From the NCBI RefSeq assembly GCF_009498235.1, contig NZ_CP044205.1, positions 1,641,389 through 1,705,388 of the forward strand: 64,000 nt of DNA, written 5' to 3'. This DNA comes from Candidatus Methylospira mobilis. GTDB lineage: Bacteria > Pseudomonadota > Gammaproteobacteria > Methylococcales > Methylococcaceae. Position 1 is the stretch's first letter. Every line of letters begins with the position of its first letter. Position numbers and translations under genes: made by a program. The notes below the pieces were generated by a model. It ran no database searches. It had not been told where the DNA came from and worked only from the letters and a program-made list of their open reading frames with translations. Shown piece after piece: positions 45,961-53,701 of the stretch.

Positions 45961-46808
45961 CTCTGTTCCGGATTTATAGACCTGTTTACCGTTGCGCTCT
46001 GGTGCTGTTGCTGATTCAGACGGCGGCTTGCTCGATGTTTACCAGGGGCAGCGGGATATCCCAGGCGTCGGGACAGCATGATGCGCGCTGTAACGATATG
46101 GAAGTCGGACGGATAGTGTCGCGCATGCAGCAGCCGGATGCCTCCACGGATACCGTGATTCTTGAATGCGCATTGAGTGCCATGCACGCCAGCAATGATC
46201 CTGCTTTGTTGCGTAGCGCCGCCGCTTCTCATGTGAGTTTTTTGCTTGCGGACCGGACGGTAGATGTGGTTCAGCGCGAAAATTGGGCCAGCGACGGCGT
46301 ATATCTGGCGGAAACGGCCCTGGCTCAGGGGGGCGAGCCGGATGGCGCGGTACATTATTATCTGGCAGCGAATCTCGGCTGGAGCGTGCGTGCGCATCCG
46401 GTGGCGGCCATGCAAACCCTGCCGCGCATGGAAAGCGAGCTGATGCGCGCGATACAGCTGACGCCGGAACTCGATCAGGGCGGTCCGTTGCGCACCCTGG
46501 GGATGCTATACCTTAAAGCGCCGCCCTGGCCCGGAGGTATAGGCGACGGCGACAAGGCGTTGGAGTTGTTACGGCAAGTGGTGGCGCAATATCCCGATCA
46601 CCCTCTTAACCATTTGTTTTATACGCAGGCGCTGCTGGCGACAGGTGGGGCGGATAATATTCGTAAAGCAGGCGAAGAGTGGGCTAAGGGGAAGCAACTG
46701 CTGAGCACGGTCGGTTTTTGGGAAAATAACCGGGGGTCATGGGGCGCCGAGTTCAGCGATGTTGCCGAGCAGCTTGGGCCGGGAGCGATCAAAAAAACAT
46801 CGAATTAA
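45957..46808 (+). CDS. TPR-like lipoprotein, possibly TRAP T-component family
   Basis: A 283-residue product starting at ATG 45957, which overlaps the upstream stop (ATGA). The N-terminal hydrophobic segment ends in QTAACS, a plausible lipoprotein cleavage site. The rest is helical with repeat-like segments (YYLAANLGWSVRA, ALELLRQVVAQYPDHPLNHL), similar to the periplasmic TatT-type helical-repeat proteins. It completes the three-gene operon and probably links the exporter to an outer-membrane partner. Confidence 0.75.
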   Translation: MTLFRIYRPVYRCALVLLLIQTAACSMFTRGSGISQASGQHDARCNDMEVGRIVSRMQQPDASTDTVILECALSAMHASNDPALLRSAAASHVSFLLADRTVDVVQRENWASDGVYLAETALAQGGEPDGAVHYYLAANLGWSVRAHPVAAMQTLPRMESELMRAIQLTPELDQGGPLRTLGMLYLKAPPWPGGIGDGDKALELLRQVVAQYPDHPLNHLFYTQALLATGGADNIRKAGEEWAKGKQLLSTVGFWENNRGSWGAEFSDVAEQLGPGAIKKTSN

Positions 46809-46842
46809 TCCGTTGTTCGGATTTTGTTTTCAGTTGTCCGTT

Positions 46843-46875
46843 CGGCCTGAACCTTTACTTTAAGGAAACAGGCCG
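46843..46875. terminator. Possible bidirectional terminator hairpin
   Basis: CGGCCTG pairs with CAGGCCG, with inner CCTT/AAGG pairing. It lies between two convergent genes. There is no clear T-tract, so confidence is low. Confidence 0.35.
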
Positions 46876-46933
46876 GGTAAACGATGGTTGCCGCGTCGAA
46901 TAATGAGATAAGCGGATTCCTGGGGCGTTTAGT

Positions 46934-47140
46934 TTATTCCAGCTTGATTTCACCGTCGAATTTGACGTGTAGCTTCAGTTCGGCAATCTCCAGGGTCATG
47001 GTAACCGGGAAGGATACTGTGCCGGCGATCGCTCCGGTTTCGATAGACTTGGCTACCGCATGCTCGATTTCCCGCTGCGAGTTGATCCCTACCCGTTTCA
47101 AGAATGCGCGTATGCTGAGGTTGAAGGTTTCTTCGTTCAT
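46934..47140 (-). CDS. Small conserved protein (probably DUF6494 family)
   Basis: A 68-residue soluble protein starting MNEETFNLSIRAFLKRVGIN and ending LHVKFDGEIKLE, which I believe matches the uncharacterised DUF6494 family. It has an N-terminal helical half (SQREIEHAVAKSIETG) and a C-terminal beta half. GGAG lies about 8 bases before the ATG. It is convergent with the lipoprotein gene; no function is suggested. Confidence 0.8.
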   Translation of the reverse strand: MNEETFNLSIRAFLKRVGINSQREIEHAVAKSIETGAIAGTVSFPVTMTLEIAELKLHVKFDGEIKLE

Positions 47141-47767
47141 CGTGTGCTCCGTTTTTTTTTGCTTATAGGGTATAGGTAACTATTCAGCTACCGACGTAGT
47201 GTCTGCGGGTAAATCCGGGGAGACGCGCGGCAGCGTGCGAGCAGATCAATTACGCCTTGCATCCATCTCTTCTGTTTCGTTCAGTGCCGGCCCTGGGAGG
47301 CTCGACAGCCTTACCCTCAGGCCTCTCTCTTTGTACCGCGTTACGCCCGGTGACGCTGTACAGTTACAAGTAAAGTATATCCCGCCTAAAAACACAAAGG
47401 ATATGAAGCCGTTCATATTCAGACACGGCTCTTCTAAGTATCCAGGACAAGCTGGCATGAAACACTGCTTTGGCTCGTCTTCCCTGCTCTGACGGGGCTG
47501 CATTACGACCCAAAAGGTATTTCTACCGCTTAGGCAGACATGCTTAACGACTATGCTCAGATCATGCAGACCGCGCACCCGGCTAATGACAGCCGGCGAG
47601 TTTCAGCTGCTGCATCCGGTAGTCGCTGCGCGCACAATAATCGCCCCGGTTAATGGAAACGAGTCCGGCAACCACAATATTTTTCTCCCGCGCAGAAAAG
47701 ATCGCGCCCAGACAACTCGTAACGGAACTTTTTATCGAGTACGGCGTACTAATAATACGCATGACTT
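47141..47767. other. 627-bp intergenic region
   Basis: No convincing gene. It carries GTAACTATTCAGC at 47176-47188, the same 13 bases as the left end of the MITE at 50673. Reading frames here are short and unrecognised. Confidence 0.5.
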
Positions 47768-47932
47768 ATGATGCCGTTTATGACGAAAGGCGCGCAGGAT
47801 ACGCTGATCCCGCTGTTTTCCAATATAGTCGATGTGCAAGTAGTCTACATTCAAGTGAGTGATGGCGAAAAATCAGAACTTTCAAGAAAAATGCCTTTTC
47901 TTCATTTATTTAGCACGGAGCAAGTCAAATGA
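47768..47932 (+). CDS. Small open reading frame overlapping the glucanase gene, doubtful
   Basis: Fifty-four codons from ATG 47768 read MMPFMTKGAQDTLIPLFSNI and on to EQVK, with the stop overlapping the next ATG as ATGA. Overlap of this kind is usual for coupled genes, but no ribosome site is seen and the product matches nothing I know. It may be a leader peptide, the end of a decayed gene, or chance. Confidence 0.25.
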   Translation: MMPFMTKGAQDTLIPLFSNIVDVQVVYIQVSDGEKSELSRKMPFLHLFSTEQVK

Positions 47933-50469
47933 ACCGGTTAGAAAAAAAATATTATGTTGCAGTTCTTCTTCTGCTCGCAATCTGCTGGAACACCGGGGTC
48001 TATGCATCTACGCCTGCAGGTTATTATCAGGTAAAAATAAGCAATAAGACCAATCTGAGCGGGGTGCCGGTATATCTGTTGATAAAGGCATCCACCTTAA
48101 ACGGCAATCAGCAATGCATCATGAGTTTTGATTTGAACGGGCTGGGAAGCTGCAACAACATAACCAAGGACGCTGACCTGTTGGACTATGAAACCGTATC
48201 ACTGGATTACCTGCCTCGGGACGCCAGCGGAAATACAGTCGTTTATCTGCCGCAAGTCGGGTCGGGGCGCATATACTTCTCGGTCGGTCAGCCTCTGGAT
48301 CTTTATTATGACATTAACACCGGATTGGTAACTGACCCAGACGGGTTTAATCCGAGAGATGTTAATTATTATACCCTGTATGACAAGGTAGAGTTCAGTT
48401 ATACCGGTAATGGCGTTTGGACCAATCCAACGGCAGTGGATTTTTTTTCCATCCCAATAAGCTTGACCGACAACAATTCGCAAACCGTGCAAAGTGCGGG
48501 TCTAACCGGTTCGAGTTATAGTATTTTTAAAGACGTGCAAAATGTTTTTAACGTATATGATGAAACCTCTACTCATGAGTGGAGCAAGTTGCTGCTAAAA
48601 TATACCGACAGGTCCAACAACACAACAAATCTCAGGGTAATGTCCCCCGGTAAAGCGATGGTAACCAATTTAAGCGGAGCCAATCCGTTTGATGTTAATT
48701 ATTTGTCTGCTTATATTAATTATTTATGGGCTTTCTATGGAAAGCACGGTAATGCCTTAAGTGTTGACTGCAGCGAACTTCAGGGTATTCTTCCTCTGAG
48801 TAGCTATATCTTTACCGGCAGCGTCGACAGTCAAAACAGGTTTGTTTTTACAAACGGCAACCCTGGCGAAAACGTTATTATTAATCAACCGCAAGACTCC
48901 GTGCCATTTTTCGGCGGTTCAGGAGAGTCGTTTAATGCTGCAAATAACACTCCCAACGCAATAATCATACGCGAACTGACCTCCGCTTTTGAAGTCGGCT
49001 TGCTCCCAGCCCCTGCCGGTACCCTGTTAAATCGGGCGTATTTTAGCGCCAATCACGGCAGCTTCTATAATAATAACAGCTTATTATCTAATTCCGGCGG
49101 TCCTTGGTACGATCTATATTCAAAAGCATTACATGGTTACGGTACCTCGCAACCTATCTACACATTTGCTTATGATGATGCATTAGGGCAGGACGGTACG
49201 CTATATGACTCAAATAGCAGTTATCCGGGGGTAACTGTTACACTACATGATATGTCTGGAACGGTAATACCAAACCCTTACTCGGATCCGAATACATATA
49301 CTGTCACACTGAATATCCCAGGCACGTCAACTGTTATCTATAATGGCGTTCAGGTGCAAAACAATACCGTGGAAACGGTGACATCTCCATTTCATGTAAC
49401 GTTTAATGGTCAGGAAACGGATATATACATAAATCCTACAATTGTCAAACCGAATTCGCCTTTATTGGCGGGGGTTGTCGTTACTCAGAGCACATCCAAC
49501 AAGCTGGCGTACACAATCAGTTTTCCGGCTCCCGGCGCAACAACGGTTCCAATTATTCCTCTAACTACGCCGATGCCGGCAACGGCTTCTTCGACCGGTC
49601 CAGCTTCCGTCCCTAATCCGGGCGCGGGTTCATATTCGGTAACGCCTCTTATCGGTACAGGTAGCGTGATTACTACGGCGAGTGGAAATGCATTGACAAA
49701 TAATGTCGTATATTCAACGACATCGCCACTGGTAGTATCCGTGAATGGACAAGCGGCAACTATTAATCTTCAAACAGGGCTGGTTACAGGTCCTGGCTCG
49801 GTGGGGGTAGTTGTTTCCGGCGCGTCTCAATCGGGTGGTAAGGTATCTGTCGCTTTTCCAGCATATAGCAGTGGCAATACTCCGGCCCCGGCAGCAGTTC
49901 CTGCCGCCAGCCCGGCTCCCAGCGCCGGTTCCTATGTGGTAACGCCTCTTATCGGTACGGGCAGCGTGATAACTACATCCACCGGTTCGCAATTAAGCAA
50001 CCTGAGCGCTTATAGCACTGCGTCTCCATTTATAGTCTATATAAACGGACAGATGGCTAGTATTAACCTTCAAACCGGGCAGGTTACAGGCCCTGGCGCA
50101 GTAGGGGTAGTCGTTTCCGGCGCGTCTCAATCAGGAGGAAACGTATCCGTTGCCTTCCCAGCATATAATGGCGGCGCCACGGTTCAATCACCCGCTTCGA
50201 CGGCGCCCCTTGCTTCTTCTACCTCCGGTTCGTATTCCGTAACGCCTCGTATCGGTGCGGGCAGCGTGATTACTACAGCAGCCGGATCGCAATTAATCAA
50301 CATGAATAGTTACAGCTTTGCATCTCCATTTGCAGTTTATGTAAATGGGCAGTTGGCGACTATTAACCTTCAAAGCGGCCAAGTTACAGGCCCGGGCGCA
50401 ACAGGGGTAGTGGTTTCAGGGGCATCTCAGTCCGGCGGCAGCGTTTATATCGACTTTCCGGGGCGCTGA
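47929..50469 (+). CDS. Secreted GH64-like beta-1,3-glucanase with C-terminal repeats
   Basis: An 846-residue protein with a signal peptide ending near GVYA. Residues about 30-440 resemble GH64 laminaripentaose-forming beta-1,3-glucanases: GSGRIYFSVGQPLDLYYD, NPRDVNYYTLYDKVEFSY, NPTAVDFFSIPISL, EWSKLLL and LRVMSPGKA. The Glu in KVEFSY and Asp in TAVDFFS sit where the family has its catalytic acids. The C-terminal half has a diverged unit and three copies of a repeat of about 95 residues (GSYSVTPLIGTGSVITT, VVVSGASQSGGKVSVAFPA). The gene is visibly richer in A+T than its neighbours. A role in degrading fungal, algal or own-matrix glucan is inferred. Confidence 0.8.
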   Translation: MNRLEKKYYVAVLLLLAICWNTGVYASTPAGYYQVKISNKTNLSGVPVYLLIKASTLNGNQQCIMSFDLNGLGSCNNITKDADLLDYETVSLDYLPRDASGNTVVYLPQVGSGRIYFSVGQPLDLYYDINTGLVTDPDGFNPRDVNYYTLYDKVEFSYTGNGVWTNPTAVDFFSIPISLTDNNSQTVQSAGLTGSSYSIFKDVQNVFNVYDETSTHEWSKLLLKYTDRSNNTTNLRVMSPGKAMVTNLSGANPFDVNYLSAYINYLWAFYGKHGNALSVDCSELQGILPLSSYIFTGSVDSQNRFVFTNGNPGENVIINQPQDSVPFFGGSGESFNAANNTPNAIIIRELTSAFEVGLLPAPAGTLLNRAYFSANHGSFYNNNSLLSNSGGPWYDLYSKALHGYGTSQPIYTFAYDDALGQDGTLYDSNSSYPGVTVTLHDMSGTVIPNPYSDPNTYTVTLNIPGTSTVIYNGVQVQNNTVETVTSPFHVTFNGQETDIYINPTIVKPNSPLLAGVVVTQSTSNKLAYTISFPAPGATTVPIIPLTTPMPATASSTGPASVPNPGAGSYSVTPLIGTGSVITTASGNALTNNVVYSTTSPLVVSVNGQAATINLQTGLVTGPGSVGVVVSGASQSGGKVSVAFPAYSSGNTPAPAAVPAASPAPSAGSYVVTPLIGTGSVITTSTGSQLSNLSAYSTASPFIVYINGQMASINLQTGQVTGPGAVGVVVSGASQSGGNVSVAFPAYNGGATVQSPASTAPLASSTSGSYSVTPRIGAGSVITTAAGSQLINMNSYSFASPFAVYVNGQLATINLQSGQVTGPGATGVVVSGASQSGGSVYIDFPGR

Positions 50470-50672
50470 CACGCATAAATTACCGGGATGGCCTCTGAAT
50501 TGGTAGGGGTCCCCCTGCAAAGTGCGGGGGATAGCTAATCAATAATTATCGGTGCCTACGCAGCGCTACCGAGTGTGACGTTGTGTGTGGGGCTGGGATG
50601 CAATTAATCGATAGACTCTGCCTCTGCAGTCTCACCATCAAAGCCGGTAATAGAAAGTTACAAATTATTTTT
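50470..50672. other. Intergenic stretch downstream of the glucanase gene
   Basis: No gene is seen. It holds the terminator-like hairpin at 50510-50531 and a hairpin AGTTACAAA/TTTGTAACT at 50657-50679 that reaches into the left end of the MITE. Confidence 0.4.
50510..50531 (+). terminator. Hairpin after the glucanase gene
   Basis: TCCCCC and GGGGGA form a 6-bp stem, continued by GCA/TGC after a bulged T. It stands 40 bases after the stop codon. The following sequence is AT-rich but has no U-run. Confidence 0.4.
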
Positions 50673-50897
50673 GTAACTATTCAGCGAGTGCTTTTGAGTC
50701 CTGACCAAAGCCCGTCGGAAGTGAGGCAAGCCAGTCGAGACACGCGGAAGCGTGTCGGGAGATTAACCACGCGGAAGCGTGGCAGTAAGATTAACCCGCT
50801 GCAAGTCCATCCGGAAGCTCTCTGCGCCCATTCATGGGCGCAGAAGGTCTCGCCTGGCTTACCTCACTTCCTCTCCAATGAGTATGCTGAATAGTTA
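50673..50897. mobile_element. Structured MITE with 12-bp terminal inverted repeats
   Basis: The 225-bp element starts G-TAACTATTCAGC and ends GCTGAATAGTTA. Direct repeats ATTATTTTT flank it (50664-50672 and 50898-50906), as expected of a 9-bp target duplication. Inside, 50717-50741 pairs with 50847-50871 over about 25 bp with two mismatches. Enclosed are hairpins GACACGC-GGAA-GCGTGTC, CCACGC-GGAA-GCGTGG and CTGCGCCCAT-TC-ATGGGCGCAG. There is no coding capacity. It sits directly after the rnfH stop codon and could also end rnf transcription. Confidence 0.75.
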
Positions 50898-50904
50898 ATT
50901 ATTT

Positions 50905-51189
50905 TTAATCATCATCCTCGTCATCGTCATCCATCACGCGTCTGCGCACGGTCTTCGGGTCGGCGGTAATGGCTCGGTATATTTCTACCCTGTCGCCTTC
51001 TTTAAGCGGGCTGTCCAGCGCCACGATTTTGCCGTAGACGCCGGTTTTATTGACGTTCAAGTCGATCTCCGGAAAGCGCTGCAAGATACCTGAGCGCGTC
51101 ACGGCATCCAGAACGGAGCTGTCGTTCGGCACCTCCAGCCGCATCCACAGCTGACGGTCGGCTTCCGCATAGCAAACCCCTACATTCAT
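50905..51189 (-). CDS. rnfH: RnfH accessory protein
   Basis: A 94-residue ubiquitin-fold protein of the RnfH family: VGVCYAEADRQLWMRLEVP, DAVTRSGIL, NKTGVYGKI and LKEGDRVEIYRAI. It has a highly acidic tail of Asp/Glu after RRRV. It is the last gene of the rnf operon and starts 12 bases after rnfE. The exact role of RnfH is not established. Confidence 0.94.
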   Translation of the reverse strand: MNVGVCYAEADRQLWMRLEVPNDSSVLDAVTRSGILQRFPEIDLNVNKTGVYGKIVALDSPLKEGDRVEIYRAITADPKTVRRRVMDDDDEDDD

Positions 51190-51201
51190 CGCACAACCTC
51201 C

Positions 51202-51900
51202 TTAAACTTCAACCGGCAACTGCTCGTTAACCTGAGGCAGCCGCGCCTGTTTCAGCGCCAGCAATTTTTTATCCACCGCCTTTTTCCCCGCCAGCAGAAA
51301 CCCCATTACCAGAAATCCTCCCGGCGGCAGCGCCATCAACAGAAAACCGCGGTAATCGCCATGTATTACCGTAGTTTCCAGCCAGGAAAAACCGGGGCCC
51401 AGCAACAGCGAGGCGCTGGAAAACAAATGTCCGTCGGCCAGAATTTCGCGTGCGGCGCCAAGCAATACCAGCGCCACAGTAAAACCCACTCCCATCATCA
51501 AACCGTCAAGTGTTGCGTGAAAAACCGGATTTCTGGAAGCATATGCCTCGGCGCGTCCGAGGATTGCGCAATTGGTCACGATCAGCGGTATAAACAGTCC
51601 CAGCACCTTGTGCAAATCGTGCATCCAGGCATTCATGATCAAATCGACTGCGGTTACGATCATCGCAATCAGCACCACGAATATCGGGATACGGATTTCC
51701 TGTGGAATAAATAAACGTCCATAGGAAATCAGCGCGCTGCATATCAGCATCACCACCGTGGTGGCCAAACCCATGCCCAAACCGTTGGTCGCGGTGCCGG
51801 TTACGGCCAGCAGCGGACACAAACCTATCATCTGGCTGAATACGATATTGTTGTCCCATAGACTGTCTGTGACGATTTTTTTCGACGTAGCATCAATCAT
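51202..51900 (-). CDS. rnfE: Electron transport complex subunit RnfE
   Basis: An integral membrane subunit of the Rnf ferredoxin:NAD-type oxidoreductase, 232 residues with six hydrophobic helices. Family blocks are NNIVFSQMIGLCPLLAVT, ALGLG-like LGMGLATT, and LFIPLIVTNCAILGRAEA with its conserved Cys. RnfE and RnfA are paralogues of opposite topology that share an iron-sulfur site between them. A good GAGAGG site lies before the ATG. Confidence 0.97.
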   Translation of the reverse strand: MIDATSKKIVTDSLWDNNIVFSQMIGLCPLLAVTGTATNGLGMGLATTVVMLICSALISYGRLFIPQEIRIPIFVVLIAMIVTAVDLIMNAWMHDLHKVLGLFIPLIVTNCAILGRAEAYASRNPVFHATLDGLMMGVGFTVALVLLGAAREILADGHLFSSASLLLGPGFSWLETTVIHGDYRGFLLMALPPGGFLVMGFLLAGKKAVDKKLLALKQARLPQVNEQLPVEV

Positions 51901-51917
51901 CTTCGTTACCTCTCCGA

Positions 51918-52622
51918 TTACTGCGGGGGCGGAGCCGGCTCCGCATCCAGCATGGGTTTGTACTTTTCAAAAAACTCCAGGCCGCTATGTACGCCACGCA
52001 CGACAGCGCGCGGCGTGATGGTCGCGCCGGCAAACTGGTCGAAATCGCCGCCATCCTTGCGCACGCCCCATTGGCTGCGCGTGGTATTTTCCAGCGTCCG
52101 TCCGTTGAAACTTAAAATCCAGCTCGATTTTTGCAATTCTATCTTGTCGCCCAAGCCTGGCGTTTCAGCGTGATTAATCACGCGTACACCCAGAATCTCG
52201 TTCTTCGCCGACACGCCTATCATCAGACCGATGACGCCCGAGTAGCCGCCTGTCGCCGTATAGCGGAAAGCCGCTCCGGAAAACTGCCCGTTTTTGCGCG
52301 CGACATAAACCTGGACCGGACGCGCCGGACCCGAACCCGGAATGCTCACGACCGACTCCAGCAGCTTGTTGTCGTAAAGGGTTTCCGGCAGCACCTGCGA
52401 TAAAGTCGCCTGCACATCTTCCTGCTGCCGGGTTTCTATTGACTTATAAGTGCTCAGGTCGACCAGCCCCAAAAAAAGACTGGCGATGAACCCTGCAGCA
52501 GCCAGCAAATACGCCTGGTAATCCAGACGCTGCCTGAGCAGCTCGGGATGCCTGGATTTTTCCTTCAGCCACAGCCAATAGCTCTGCAGTACCGCTCTGG
52601 ATTTTGCAATGCCGGCGCTCAT
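51918..52622 (-). CDS. rnfG: Electron transport complex subunit RnfG
   Basis: RnfG has one N-terminal transmembrane helix (about 30-50) and a periplasmic FMN-binding domain. The flavin is attached through Thr in the motif FAGATITPRAV, corresponding to the family's (S/T)GAT. The 234 residues include a slightly long cytoplasmic N-terminus. Its ATG overlaps the rnfD stop. Confidence 0.96.
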   Translation of the reverse strand: MSAGIAKSRAVLQSYWLWLKEKSRHPELLRQRLDYQAYLLAAAGFIASLFLGLVDLSTYKSIETRQQEDVQATLSQVLPETLYDNKLLESVVSIPGSGPARPVQVYVARKNGQFSGAAFRYTATGGYSGVIGLMIGVSAKNEILGVRVINHAETPGLGDKIELQKSSWILSFNGRTLENTTRSQWGVRKDGGDFDQFAGATITPRAVVRGVHSGLEFFEKYKPMLDAEPAPPPQ

Positions 52623-53701
52623 TCTGCTTTCTCCGGCAACTCCAGCGGACGTCCGCGATGATCGCGCCCATAAATACGCGGCCTGAAGTAATGATCCAGT
52701 AACGGAGTCAGCGAATTCATCAGCAATACGGCAAAGCCGGCACCTTCAGGAAAAGCTCCCCAGGTACGGATCGCGTAAATCAGCGCGCCGCAACCGGCGC
52801 CGAATATGATCTGCCCGGTGGGGCTGCTCGGCGAAGTGACATAGTCCGTCGCAATAAAGAACGCAACCAGGAGCAAGGCCCCCGAGGTCAGATGTATCAA
52901 AGGCCCTACATAATGTTCCGCGTCCAGCGAAGAGAAAATGGTGGACAACAGCGCAACGCTGGCCAGTAGCGACAACGGAACATGCCAGGTAATGACGCGT
53001 TTGATCAGTAGCCACGCGCCGCCCAAACCGATCAGCAAGGCCGAAGTTTCCCCCAGACTACCGGTCGACCAACCAAACAGCGCGCCGGCCCAACCTATAT
53101 TGCTGTTCTCCAGCGCCTCTTTAACCGTATATCCTAAAGTAAACCCGGTTTTGATGGCGCCAAGCAAGGTTGCCGAGGTATAGGCGTCGGGTATGGCTAC
53201 GCCGGAAAAGCTGATGCCCAGACTTTCCAGAAAGCCGGGATTCGACATGAATACTATCGCGCCGGGCTTCGGCCATGTCGTCATTTCCAGTGGGAACGAG
53301 ACCAGCAACGCGACGCGCGCGACCATCGCGGGGTTGAATATATTCTGACCCAGACCACCGAATACCTGCTTGCCGACCACGATCGCCAGCGCGGACCCCA
53401 GCACGCCTATCCACCAGGGAGCCCATGGCGGCAGGCTCATGACCAGGAGCCAGCCGGTAACCAGCGCGGAGCCATCCTTTAGCGCCGGTGATACCGGTTT
53501 TCCGGATAGCTTCAGGCAAATAGCTTCGAACAATGCCGCCGAACCTACCGTTACCACAAACAGGAACAGCGCAGGCCAGCCGAAAATAAAAACTCCGAAT
53601 ACCGTGGCAGGCGTTAATGCAATCAATACATGCAGCATGATGGAGTTGACCGTATTCGCCTTCATCGTCTGCAGGCGCCTGGTCAAAATGTTCAGATTCA
53701 T
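52619..53701 (-). CDS. rnfD: Electron transport complex subunit RnfD
   Basis: A 360-residue subunit with about nine or ten transmembrane helices. A covalent FMN is expected at Thr in DAYTSATLLG, which is equivalent to the SGAT-type motif of RnfD/NqrB. It is probably a main part of the ion pathway. Overlaps of four bases with rnfC and rnfG indicate tight translational coupling. Confidence 0.96.
   Translation of the reverse strand: MNLNILTRRLQTMKANTVNSIMLHVLIALTPATVFGVFIFGWPALFLFVVTVGSAALFEAICLKLSGKPVSPALKDGSALVTGWLLVMSLPPWAPWWIGVLGSALAIVVGKQVFGGLGQNIFNPAMVARVALLVSFPLEMTTWPKPGAIVFMSNPGFLESLGISFSGVAIPDAYTSATLLGAIKTGFTLGYTVKEALENSNIGWAGALFGWSTGSLGETSALLIGLGGAWLLIKRVITWHVPLSLLASVALLSTIFSSLDAEHYVGPLIHLTSGALLLVAFFIATDYVTSPSSPTGQIIFGAGCGALIYAIRTWGAFPEGAGFAVLLMNSLTPLLDHYFRPRIYGRDHRGRPLELPEKAE

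Noticed and set aside
50673..50897. CRISPR-like or tandem-repeat array after the glucanase gene
   Set aside because: The internal hairpins are not regularly spaced direct repeats with unique spacers; the element fits a MITE.
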